Source: a bacterium (GTDB taxonomy: Bacteria > Patescibacteriota > Saccharimonadia > Saccharimonadales > Saccharimonadaceae). From it: a DNA stretch of 64,000 nt. Location: assembly GCA_021781475.1 (NCBI GenBank), contig JAJXWT010000002.1:1-64000 (forward strand), in the 5' to 3' direction. The position numbers were made by a program, and so were the translations under genes. The notes beneath the pieces are model-generated. The model was not told the DNA's origin, made no database searches, and was given only the letters and a program-made list of their open reading frames with translations. This document shows, one piece after another, positions 8,588 through 15,464 of this stretch (its first letter is position 1; each line of letters begins with the position of its first letter).

Positions 8588-8593
8588 ATTATA
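8588..8593 (-). promoter_or_regulatory. Extended -10 promoter of ssrA
   Basis: TGGTATAAT on the minus strand (TATAAT at 8588-8593), about 15 bases before the mature tmRNA 5' end. Confidence 0.6.
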
Positions 8594-8638
8594 CCATGTA
8601 TTGCCAGTGGCCGGTAGGTATGCTTAACTAAGGGAATT

Positions 8639-10156
8639 ATGGGGAAAGTTGCAAGAATTGTATCTGTAGCCCCTGTGGGGTTTGAGGGGCACCTAGTCGA
8701 AGTAGAGAGTGACATCACCAAAGGCCTACCAGGGTTACAAATTGTCGGCATGGGCGACAAGGCTATTAGCGAAGCCAAGGAGCGTGTCAAAAGCGCCATC
8801 ACGAATTCCCTGCTCGACTGGCCCGCAAAACGGATTACCGTCAACTTAGCGCCCGCAGAGCTCCCGAAAGATGGCACCCACTACGACCTCCCTATCGCCT
8901 TGGCAATTTTAGCTAGTAGCGGGCAGTTGCGGCCCGATGAGGTCGCTGGTGCCGTCTTTGCCGGTGAGTTGGCCTTAGATGGCCGGATACGGCCAATTAG
9001 CGGTGCAATTACCGTTGCGGAGGCAGCGAGAAAGGCTGGGATTACAACTGTTTACGTTCCTGAACAAAACGTCAGCCAGGGGCTACTCGTGGAAGGGGTC
9101 TCCATTATTGGCCTCACAACGCTACAGAGCCTTTATCTCCACCTCAAAAAGGAGGCCCCTATCCCACCCGCCGTGCCACCGCAGCGCCTCCACACTGCAC
9201 CGGCCTCGAGCGGCCCCTTTTTAGATGACATCTACGGGCAAGAGCAAGCAAAACGCGCACTTACCATCGCTGCAGCGGGTCATCACAATATTTTATTCAC
9301 AGGGCCGCCCGGTGCTGGCAAAACAATGCTTGCAAAGACACTCCTTTCGCTACTCCCCGCCCTATCCCCAGAAGAGCTGCTTGAAGTAACAAAGATCCAC
9401 AGCCTTGCCGGTGTGCTCATTGATAATGTGGTAGCTATCCGACCGTTTCGCGCCCCGCACCACACTTCAAGCCAAATAGCCTTAATCGGTGGTGGCGTAA
9501 AGGCTAAACCGGGCGAGGTCAGCCTAGCACACCGCGGCGTCTTATTCCTTGACGAGATCCCCGAATACCAGCGAACGGCGCTAGAGGCCTTGCGCCAACC
9601 GCTCGAAGATAAATACGTGAGTATCACCCGCGCGAACGGTCGTGCCGTCTACCCGGCCGATTTTATGCTAATTGCCACTATGAATCCCTGCCCCTGTGGA
9701 TATTACGGGGACCCCTCGCACGAATGTACGTGTAGCACCTCGCAATTGCTCAATTACCAAAAGCGGCTCTCTGGCCCACTACTCGACCGTATCGACATGG
9801 TGGTAGCTGTCAGCAGGGTTGCGAATAACAAGTTACTCCAAAATAGTTCGTTGAGTAAAATACAGCACCTAGCAGCGCGGAGTGCTATCGATAAATCTAA
9901 ACATAAGCAAAATCAAAGATACGGAAGTAGTATTAAAAGCAACAGTTCACTGACAAATCGTGATATAAAACACTATGTTCGACTTGAGCCCGCCGCTGAA
10001 CAGCTTTTAAATACAGCCACCGAAAAACTTAGCTTAAGCGCGCGCAGCTATTTTAAGGTAATAAAAGTTAGCCAGACCATCGCAGACTTAGCAGATGCGG
10101 ATACCATTACAGCTCACCATATAAGCGAGGCTCTTCAATACCGGCACACCTCTTGA
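8639..10156 (+). CDS. comM: ComM/YifB-type AAA+ ATPase (Mg-chelatase family)
   Basis: A 505-residue hexameric AAA+ helicase-like protein. In other bacteria ComM promotes branch migration during natural transformation. The N-terminal ~170 residues form the Lon-protease-like ChlI domain (GLPGLQIVGMGD, then APAELPKDGTHYDLPIALAIL). The AAA+ core has Walker A GPPGAGKT near 222, Walker B VLFLDEIPE near 300, and a cysteine cluster (NPCPCGYYGD...CTCS) near 345-370 that typifies the family. The C-terminal helical domain carries the R-finger region LSARSYFKVIKVSQTIADL. In a pilus-bearing organism a role in DNA uptake recombination is plausible. It is followed immediately by the infC promoter. Confidence 0.93.
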   Translation: MGKVARIVSVAPVGFEGHLVEVESDITKGLPGLQIVGMGDKAISEAKERVKSAITNSLLDWPAKRITVNLAPAELPKDGTHYDLPIALAILASSGQLRPDEVAGAVFAGELALDGRIRPISGAITVAEAARKAGITTVYVPEQNVSQGLLVEGVSIIGLTTLQSLYLHLKKEAPIPPAVPPQRLHTAPASSGPFLDDIYGQEQAKRALTIAAAGHHNILFTGPPGAGKTMLAKTLLSLLPALSPEELLEVTKIHSLAGVLIDNVVAIRPFRAPHHTSSQIALIGGGVKAKPGEVSLAHRGVLFLDEIPEYQRTALEALRQPLEDKYVSITRANGRAVYPADFMLIATMNPCPCGYYGDPSHECTCSTSQLLNYQKRLSGPLLDRIDMVVAVSRVANNKLLQNSSLSKIQHLAARSAIDKSKHKQNQRYGSSIKSNSSLTNRDIKHYVRLEPAAEQLLNTATEKLSLSARSYFKVIKVSQTIADLADADTITAHHISEALQYRHTS

Positions 10157-10181
10157 TACAAGAGGTAAAGTCTGCTATAAT
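10153..10181 (+). promoter_or_regulatory. Promoter of the infC-rpmI-rplT operon
   Basis: TTGATA (10153-10158), 17 bases, TATAAT (10176-10181). The -35 overlaps the comM stop codon. A second TATAAT at 10197-10202 lacks a good -35. Confidence 0.75.
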
Positions 10182-10224
10182 TGCTCGGACAAACGCTATA
10201 ATGCACTCAGCAAGGAGAGTCGTA

Positions 10225-10731
10225 ATCAATACATCAATCCGCATCAATGAAGCAATTCGTGCTAATGAACTTCGTGTCATCGGTAACGATGGTGAGCAAC
10301 TTGGCATCATGTCGCGTACAGAGGCGTTACGGGTAGCAGAAGAGGCTGGAGTCGATTTGGTAGAGATTTCACCAAACGCCAACCCACCTGTCGCTAAAGT
10401 TGTCGACTGGGGCAAGTACCAGTACCAAGAAATGAAGAAACAGCAAAAAAATCGCCGCTCTAATAAAGCAAGCGAGCTAAAGCAGATGCGATTCGGTTTA
10501 AAGATTGGCGCAAATGATCTAGAAATCAAACTCCGAAAGATCCGTGAGTTCCTAGCCGATGGTCACAAAGTAAAGATTTTAATCTTTTACCGCGGACGGG
10601 AAATGGCTCACAAAGAGCTTGGATATGAGTTGATCGAGCGCATGGCCGCCATGCTGGAAGACGCAGCGATTGTAGAACAGAAGCCTCAGATGGCTGGACG
10701 CAATCTGAGTATAGTAGTAAGGAGCAAATAA
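10225..10731 (+). CDS. infC: Translation initiation factor IF-3, probable AUC start
   Basis: Binds the 30S subunit and checks start-codon/initiator-tRNA pairing. The family core is clear: INEAIRANELRVIG at the N-domain, GVDLVEISPNANPPVAK, and the C-domain YRGREMAHKELG. No ATG lies at the right place. AAGGAG at 10212-10217 is followed after seven bases by ATC at 10225, just before the conserved N-terminus (NTSIRINEA), giving 168 residues. Use of a rare start codon is a known self-regulation device of infC (AUU in E. coli). An ATG at 10201 or 10153 would place the start in the promoter. The stop overlaps the rpmI start as TAATG. Confidence 0.9.
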   Translation: MNTSIRINEAIRANELRVIGNDGEQLGIMSRTEALRVAEEAGVDLVEISPNANPPVAKVVDWGKYQYQEMKKQQKNRRSNKASELKQMRFGLKIGANDLEIKLRKIREFLADGHKVKILIFYRGREMAHKELGYELIERMAAMLEDAAIVEQKPQMAGRNLSIVVRSK

Positions 10732-10925
10732 TGCCTAAATTAAAGACCCACAAGGGTACTGCCAAGCGTGTGAAGCTCACCAGCACCGGCAAACTCACCC
10801 GCAGGCGCGCCTTTGGCAACCACATGCTTTCTAAAAAAAGCAAAAGCCGCAAGCGTACCATTAATACTAGCGCTACTATCACCGGTAGCATGAAGCGCAA
10901 CGCGAAGCGCGCGTTAGGAGTGTAG
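10731..10925 (+). CDS. rpmI: 50S ribosomal protein L35
   Basis: A 64-residue basic ribosomal protein: [17 protein letters not shown]...[18 protein letters not shown] matches the L35 signature. The start ATG shares one base with the infC stop, which implies coupled translation. It lies in the conserved infC-rpmI-rplT order. Confidence 0.96.
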   Translation: MPKLKTHKGTAKRVKLTSTGKLTRRRAFGNHMLSKKSKSRKRTINTSATITGSMKRNAKRALGV

Positions 10926-10929
10926 TTAT

Positions 10930-11274
10930 ATGCGAGTAAAACGAGGTGTCCCCGCACGGGCAAAGCACAAAAAGATCTTGCAAGCCGCAAAAGGCATGCA
11001 GCACTACCGTACGCGTAGCTTTCGGCTTGCGAAACAGGGCGTCATCAAGGCGCTTGTCTACGCATACCGCGATCGTCGCACAAAAAAGCGTGACTTACGC
11101 GGCTTGTGGATTACGCGCATCAATGCTGCCGCCCGCGAAAATGGCACTACCTACGGCAAATTAATCGCCAGCCTAAAAACAGCTGGCGTACAGCTCGACC
11201 GCAAGGTCCTTGCCGAACTTGCCGTCAGCGACCCCAAAGCTTTCACGGCAATTGTCAAAAGCGTGACAAAATAG
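10930..11274 (+). CDS. rplT: 50S ribosomal protein L20
   Basis: Early-assembly 23S rRNA-binding protein of 114 residues. The signature blocks are [42 protein letters not shown] and [14 protein letters not shown]. It begins 4 bases after rpmI. In other bacteria L20 represses this operon by binding the leader; no such structure was identified in the short leader here. Confidence 0.96.
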   Translation: MRVKRGVPARAKHKKILQAAKGMQHYRTRSFRLAKQGVIKALVYAYRDRRTKKRDLRGLWITRINAAARENGTTYGKLIASLKTAGVQLDRKVLAELAVSDPKAFTAIVKSVTK

Positions 11275-11291
11275 CACACGCCAGCTGCCAA

Positions 11292-11325
11292 CAAAAAACC
11301 GCGCCTACGTAGCGCGGTTTTTTGT
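11292..11325. terminator. Bidirectional terminator between rplT and rnpB
   Basis: AAAAAACCGCGC CTACGTA GCGCGGTTTTTT: a GC stem flanked by A on the left and T on the right, so it can end both the plus-strand ribosomal operon and the minus-strand RNase P RNA. Confidence 0.85.
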
Positions 11326-11327
11326 TG

Positions 11328-11676
11328 GCAGTCTATCGATAAGCCGGGTTCTGTCGTGGATGATCATCTATCTAGCCTATCCGTTGCCGAACAGTTCAAG
11401 CGGGTAGCGATATGCAGACGGATCGCCTTTTTATGCACATCTCCTTGCAGCCGACAGGGTTTACCTCCTTGGCATGTTACCATGCCTCGCTGTGGGCTCT
11501 TACCCCACTCCTTTCACCCTTACCGTCAGTCACCATTGATGGCTTGAGACGGCGGTATCGTTTCTGTGGCACTTTCCCTAGGGTCGCCCCCGGCCGCCGT
11601 TAGCGGCTGTCGTATCCTATGCTGCCCGGACTTTCCTCTTACCTTTTTACGGGCAAGCGATCATCTAATAGACTGC
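11328..11676 (-). ncRNA. rnpB: RNase P RNA (type A)
   Basis: Catalytic RNA that trims tRNA 5' leaders. The minus strand shows GAGGAAAGTCCGGGC near the 5' end, AGGGTGAAAGG-type and GGTAAACCC elements in the middle, and ACAGAACCCGGCTTA near the 3' end, all hallmark conserved regions. The ends pair (GCAGTCTAT with ATAGACTGC) as helix P1, fixing the boundaries to within a few bases. A -10 box TATAAT at 11684-11689 sits directly upstream. Confidence 0.95.
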
Positions 11677-11683
11677 TGTATTC

Positions 11684-11689
11684 ATTATA
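11684..11689 (-). promoter_or_regulatory. -10 box of rnpB
   Basis: TATAAT on the minus strand, seven bases before the P1 5' strand of RNase P RNA. Confidence 0.6.
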
Positions 11690-11694
11690 GCAAA

Positions 11695-11770
11695 TGGTCG
11701 GGGTGACAAGACTCGAACTTGCGACCTCACGGCCCCCAGCCGTACGCGCTACCAACTGCGCCACACCCCG
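11695..11770 (-). tRNA. tRNA-Pro (anticodon GGG)
   Basis: Minus-strand cloverleaf: acceptor CGGGGTG/CACCCCG, D-loop GTTGGTAG, anticodon loop CTGGGGG and T-loop TTCGAGT, with the 3' CCA encoded (11695-11697). The anticodon stem includes one G-T pair. Confidence 0.92.
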
Positions 11771-11784
11771 ATATGCCTATAATG

Positions 11785-11964
11785 TACATGAAAGCGCGAC
11801 CTACCGGTCGCACCTAGAAGCCCCGTCGTTCAAAAGGCGCTTGATATTCCCTGGCTATATGCAAGGTGGGTTCCCTCACGCTCACCCCACGGGGCAAGGC
11901 AGATATTAGGATCCCTATCGTATGATGTTAGGAAAATCATACACGCCTGAGAACGTCCGGGACA
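11785..11964 (-). ncRNA. Candidate rod-shaped ncRNA (6S-like architecture)
   Basis: The minus strand has a TATAAT box at 11971-11976, and the predicted RNA then has self-complementary ends. CCCG, CGTTC and GGCG near its 5' end (11944-11961) pair in order with CGCC, GAACG and CGGG near its 3' end (11821-11839), separated by small internal loops. Inside are GTATGAT/ATCATAC and further hairpins. It ends with a GCGACC/GGTCGC stem before tRNA-Pro. The closing stem and bubbles recall 6S RNA, but no 6S sequence motif was recognised, so this is a structural inference only. Confidence 0.4.
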
Positions 11965-11983
11965 CTACTTATTATACACCGAC

Positions 11984-12622
11984 CTAGGCGACAGATATGC
12001 CAAAAATATTACTAAACATCACCAAGATAATATGGATTGCCGCCCCCATAAAACTAATAATAACCGGGCTTGCGACCATGATAATAATAAACACGACAAT
12101 AACGCCAAACTGCTCAATTACTTCCATGGCTCGACGTACAAATTCAGGCGCAAGCGCATACAATACCCGAGAGCCATCAAGCGGTGGTATCGGTATGATA
12201 TTGAACACAAAAAACCCAAGGTTTACCACCACCGCAGTCGCGAGTATGGTGGCAACGATCGAGCCGGTAGCTGGCATAAAAAGCGCATACAGACCAAATG
12301 CCAAAAAAGCCAGCACAAAGTTAGTGAGTGGACCAGCGACCGCGACAAGGGCGGCACCCCATTCGCCAAACTTAAGATTGCTTGGGTTAAATGGTACCGG
12401 CTTAGCCCCACCAAACACGGGCAGACCAGAAACAGCCAAAATCAGGGGCAAAAGTATCGTCATAAACGGATCGATGTGTTTAATCGGGTTAAGCGTCAAC
12501 CGACCGTGCAGTTTTGCGGTATCGTCACCAAGCCAATATGATGCAAAGCCGTGCATTGCCTCGTGGAGCGTCATCGACACCAAAATAACCCCCAGCACGA
12601 TTAGTATGTATGTGATATTCAT
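11984..12622 (-). CDS. Site-2-protease-family membrane metalloprotease (M50)
   Basis: An intramembrane zinc protease of 212 residues and five to six hydrophobic segments. HEAMH near residue 22 is the HExxH zinc motif. NIIPIPPLDGSRVLYAL near 145 supplies the third ligand (the PxxDG motif). It lacks a PDZ domain, like the short SpoIVFB/YwhC-type members. The start was set at 12622 (MNITYIL) because a TATAAT box at 12629-12634 ends seven bases before it, predicting a leaderless message. The substrate is unknown; possible roles are regulated release of a membrane-bound regulator or removal of signal peptides. Confidence 0.85.
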   Translation of the reverse strand: MNITYILIVLGVILVSMTLHEAMHGFASYWLGDDTAKLHGRLTLNPIKHIDPFMTILLPLILAVSGLPVFGGAKPVPFNPSNLKFGEWGAALVAVAGPLTNFVLAFLAFGLYALFMPATGSIVATILATAVVVNLGFFVFNIIPIPPLDGSRVLYALAPEFVRRAMEVIEQFGVIVVFIIIMVASPVIISFMGAAIHIILVMFSNIFGISVA

Positions 12623-12640
12623 TACCACTATTATAGCATC

Positions 12641-12669
12641 TTGACCACCGGGCTAAAACAGAGTACAAT
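12641..12669 (+). promoter_or_regulatory. Promoter of rpmB
   Basis: TTGACC (12641-12646), 17-base spacer, TACAAT (12664-12669), then a ~27-base leader with AAAGGAAC. Confidence 0.7.
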
Positions 12670-12703
12670 AACAAAGATTGTTATCAATAAATAAAGGAAC
12701 GTT

Positions 12704-12913
12704 ATGGCATCAAAGTGTGAACTTACCGGAAAAGGAAAACAGTTCGGCCACAATGTGAGCTTTTCTTTGCGTCGCACCCAGCGCGTATTTAAACCGAATC
12801 TTCAAAAAAAGACTTTTCTGGTCAATGGCCAAAAAATCACGATGATTCTGTCCACCCAAGCTATTCGCACGCTAAAGAAAAAAGGGCTCCTTGGCGCACC
12901 AGCAGTAAAATAA
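12704..12913 (+). CDS. rpmB: 50S ribosomal protein L28
   Basis: A 69-residue basic protein: MASKCELTGKGKQFGHNVSFS, then RRTQRVFKPNLQKKTF, is the L28 N-terminal signature. Only one Cys is present, so it is of the type without a zinc ribbon. Monocistronic, with its own promoter and terminator. Confidence 0.94.
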   Translation: MASKCELTGKGKQFGHNVSFSLRRTQRVFKPNLQKKTFLVNGQKITMILSTQAIRTLKKKGLLGAPAVK

Positions 12914-12946
12914 ACTGAACCTGGCGACCGTAGCCTGCCGATATTT

Positions 12947-12988
12947 TATAATAAACACCCTCCATAAAGAGGGTGTTTATTATATTTT
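12947..12988. terminator. Bidirectional terminator after rpmB
   Basis: ATAAACACCCTC CATAAA GAGGGTGTTTAT followed by TATATTTT; the mirror image serves the convergent minus-strand operon. Confidence 0.75.
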
Positions 12989-13011
12989 CATCAATATTCC
13001 GCTGCCTGCTA

Positions 13012-13647
13012 TTAACTACGCTTGAGAGCAAACACTGTCAGCACAGGAGGCAGTGCCGCGGCTGCCTTCAACTTTAGCTTATCGATTTGCTCAACTGGGG
13101 CACCAAGCTCTTTCGTGAACACCTCGAGAGTGTCCTGTGGCACCTCGTACTGCAACCCAGAATCTGCATAATGCACCGGCACAACAACTTTTGGCTCCAC
13201 TTGGCGCACAATTGCGGCAGCGCTGGTCGCATCAAGCGTATAGCCACCGCCACCCACAGGAATCACCAGTATGTCGACAACGCCAACCGTCTCCAGCTGG
13301 TCATCAGTGAGCTTTTGCTTGATGTTACCGATTAGCCCAATACGCACGTCACCGGCGTCAATGTGATAAATAGTGCTCAACTTTTCGTCTGTTTCCATGT
13401 CAAGGTGGCGAATAGCTTCAATGCCGCGTATAAAGAAGTCGCCAACCTCGTATTCACCAGGCGCCTGAATAATAACCCGGGCGTCAGAGTTTTCTACGAT
13501 AAAACGCGGCTCGGTTGCAATTTCAATCTCGTCTTTGGTTTTCACGTCTTTTAGCCCAACCAAGGAAAGCCGTGGGTCAGCAATCAGCGTCGTTTTTTTG
13601 GTCGAAAATACAACGCAGTTTCCACCTTTATATTCAATTTCAAACAT
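13012..13647 (-). CDS. Metallo-beta-lactamase-fold protein, zinc motif degenerate
   Basis: A 211-residue UlaG-like fold: the start MFEIEYKGGNCVVFSTKKTTLIADP is the first strand pair of the family. Where active members have HxHxDH this protein reads EIATEPRF, so the metal site is lost; VVPVHYADSG near 155 still keeps a late histidine. A structural or binding role is more likely than hydrolysis. AGGAGG precedes the ATG. The HTH-domain gene lies 8 bases upstream and is cotranscribed. Confidence 0.75.
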   Translation of the reverse strand: MFEIEYKGGNCVVFSTKKTTLIADPRLSLVGLKDVKTKDEIEIATEPRFIVENSDARVIIQAPGEYEVGDFFIRGIEAIRHLDMETDEKLSTIYHIDAGDVRIGLIGNIKQKLTDDQLETVGVVDILVIPVGGGGYTLDATSAAAIVRQVEPKVVVPVHYADSGLQYEVPQDTLEVFTKELGAPVEQIDKLKLKAAAALPPVLTVFALKRS

Positions 13648-13655
13648 TATTCCTC

Positions 13656-14258
13656 CTACTGTTCTTTCAGGATATTATCAGCATCCAGTAGCACCATATG
13701 CTTATTTGTGAGTATGCCACTAACAAAACGGTCATGCACACTCAACCGGTAGTAGAACTCGTCGTATGTCATGGTGGTATAGACTAGCTCCCTGCCTTCT
13801 TGTGCCTCTATTAATTGTACCAAATCATTCACCTTTTGGTGCGAAACATCACCAACAATTAGTAAATCGACTGAACTGGCCGAACCCTTTACAAGTGCTC
13901 CGGCAACCACAACCACCCTTGCGCTACTAAGGGCCGCGACAAGCTGTTGCCACCGATCCTGCTGGCTCACCGCCTCTACCCTGCCACCACGCGTTGATTT
14001 TTGGTTATTGCCAAAAATCTCGCGAAACGGCCCGTAGTATTCGTACAGCTGATTCACCTCGTAATACAGCTTATTGTCAGCTGTGGAACTCACAATGACA
14101 CCAACCTCAAGGAGGTTCGACAACTCTCGCCTAACTGAATTTATTTGTTCATCTATGAGCCGCGTAATCTCACGGACGTAAAAGGACTTACCAGGATTGT
14201 TCAAAAATAGGTAGAGTAACTTTACCCGTGTTTTTGAACCAAATAATGCGTCAATCAT
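13656..14258 (-). CDS. Winged-helix regulator with nucleotidyltransferase-like C-terminal domain
   Basis: 200 residues. The N-terminal ~85 form an ArsR-like winged helix (LFGSKTRVKLLYLFLNNPGKSFYVREI, then VRRELSNLLEVGVI). The C-terminal half contains KGSASSVDLLIVGD, which resembles the GS-x-DxD strand of minimal nucleotidyltransferase folds, but with only one aspartate. The same pairing occurs in CPR and archaeal regulators of unknown target. A TATACT promoter and GAGGA precede the start. It opens a unit with the degenerate MBL-fold gene. Confidence 0.65.
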   Translation of the reverse strand: MIDALFGSKTRVKLLYLFLNNPGKSFYVREITRLIDEQINSVRRELSNLLEVGVIVSSTADNKLYYEVNQLYEYYGPFREIFGNNQKSTRGGRVEAVSQQDRWQQLVAALSSARVVVVAGALVKGSASSVDLLIVGDVSHQKVNDLVQLIEAQEGRELVYTTMTYDEFYYRLSVHDRFVSGILTNKHMVLLDADNILKEQ

Positions 14259-14295
14259 GCTGGTTTGTGTCCTCTATTAGTATACGCATATGATA

Positions 14296-15171
14296 TCATA
14301 GGTTGTTCAACTTATCGAGAGCGTGAGCAATGTATGTGTACGCACTACCGATATCCAGCCACATTACGTGTTCACCCCGACGGAACCAGGTCATTTGACG
14401 CTTCGCGAGCTGCCAGTCTCGATTAATAAATAGTTCTTTCGCCTGCTCGATGCTCACCACCCCCTTTACGTATTCATGGATAACCCGGTACACATTGGCT
14501 TTCATTGCTTCGCTTTCCCAGCCGTAATGGCGAGCCAGGCGCAGTGCTTCGTCTACGGCACCACCTTGGAAAATTTGTTCAGCGCGTTGGGTAATTCGGT
14601 CATGAAGAGCATGCCGTTCTGTTGCTATTCCTACAACTATTGAGTTTTTATCCGGTACCACCGACTTCTTTAAAGCATAACCGTTTCGGAAGATCGCATT
14701 TACCACATAGCGTTTGTTGTGCTTGTTTTCCGGTATATGAATGTTGTTTTTTACACAATATTCATGAAGCGCCCCTATGTCCATTCCCTCCCACTTTGCG
14801 CGCTCCGACGTAGGTGGTTCCGGCGGAAAATTGTAATTAAAAATCACCGCATCGACATAAAGACCAGTGCCCCCCGCAAGTATGGGCACATGACCCCGCG
14901 CCCGTATTTCGGCAATTTTACAATTTGCATATTGTTGGAAATCGGCCGCTGTAAAACGTTCGCCGGGCTCGACTAAATCAAAGCCCCAGTGCGGTACGTT
15001 CTGCCGCTCATCGACACTGGGTTTGGCAGCACCAATATCTACGCCTTTATAGATTGCGCGAGAATCAGCTGAAATCACTTCGCCGTTGTACTGTTTGGCA
15101 ATCCGTATGGCAAGGTCGGTTTTGCCGCTTGCCGTCGGTCCCACAATTACTATCAGCGGTATGGGTTCCAT
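14296..15171 (-). CDS. miaA: tRNA dimethylallyltransferase
   Basis: Transfers dimethylallyl to A37 of tRNAs reading UNN codons. The P-loop is VGPTASGKTDLA near residue 10, followed by the substrate-binding ISADSRAIYKGVDIGAAKP. DFQQYA and LAGGTGLYVDA are further family blocks, and NRDWQLAKRQMTWFRR near 250 is the C-terminal signature. The 291-residue length is normal. The ATG at 15171 lies behind AGGAGA and overlaps the preceding gene by 19 bases. Confidence 0.95.
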   Translation of the reverse strand: MEPIPLIVIVGPTASGKTDLAIRIAKQYNGEVISADSRAIYKGVDIGAAKPSVDERQNVPHWGFDLVEPGERFTAADFQQYANCKIAEIRARGHVPILAGGTGLYVDAVIFNYNFPPEPPTSERAKWEGMDIGALHEYCVKNNIHIPENKHNKRYVVNAIFRNGYALKKSVVPDKNSIVVGIATERHALHDRITQRAEQIFQGGAVDEALRLARHYGWESEAMKANVYRVIHEYVKGVVSIEQAKELFINRDWQLAKRQMTWFRRGEHVMWLDIGSAYTYIAHALDKLNNL

Positions 15172-15461
15172 CGCTTCTCCTGAAACTCATCGACAGTAAA
15201 ATCTGTACACGTTACCCCTTCTTGCCGTAATGCCATTGCTTGCGCTTCGCGCCCACCATGATAGCCACTGGCAAGGCCACCGTTCCGATTCACCAACCGG
15301 TGCCATGGTAGGTCTATGTCACCAAAGTGCGCAATCCCACCGATAGCCCTGGCAGCCTGCGCCTGTCCCGCAAACGCCGCCAAGTCACCATACGTTGTAA
15401 CCTGGCCAAGCGGCACTTGGCCCATCAGCTTTTCGACTCGTTCGCGAAAGTTGCCGTTCAT
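15153..15461 (-). CDS. Alkyltransferase-like DNA repair protein (Cys replaced by Trp)
   Basis: A 102-residue protein with the MGMT C-terminal DNA-binding fold: PLGQVTTYGDLAAFAG, then the active-site block as PWHRLVNRNGG. True O6-alkylguanine methyltransferases have PCHR; the Trp places this in the ATL family, which binds and flips alkylated guanine without repairing it and flags it for nucleotide excision repair. It sits 3 bases after thrS and overlaps miaA, so all three are cotranscribed. Confidence 0.88.
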   Translation of the reverse strand: MNGNFRERVEKLMGQVPLGQVTTYGDLAAFAGQAQAARAIGGIAHFGDIDLPWHRLVNRNGGLASGYHGGREAQAMALRQEGVTCTDFTVDEFQEKRWNPYR

Positions 15462-15464
15462 CCT

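Noticed and set aside
8413-8631. Plus-strand frame of 72 codons opposite tmRNA
   Set aside because: Lies on the tmRNA gene and its promoter; the composition reflects the RNA.
11356-11603. Small plus-strand frames inside RNase P RNA
   Set aside because: Antisense to a clear rnpB gene.
12032-12541. Plus-strand frame opposite the site-2 protease gene
   Set aside because: Lys/His/Asn-rich shadow of a clear minus-strand metalloprotease.
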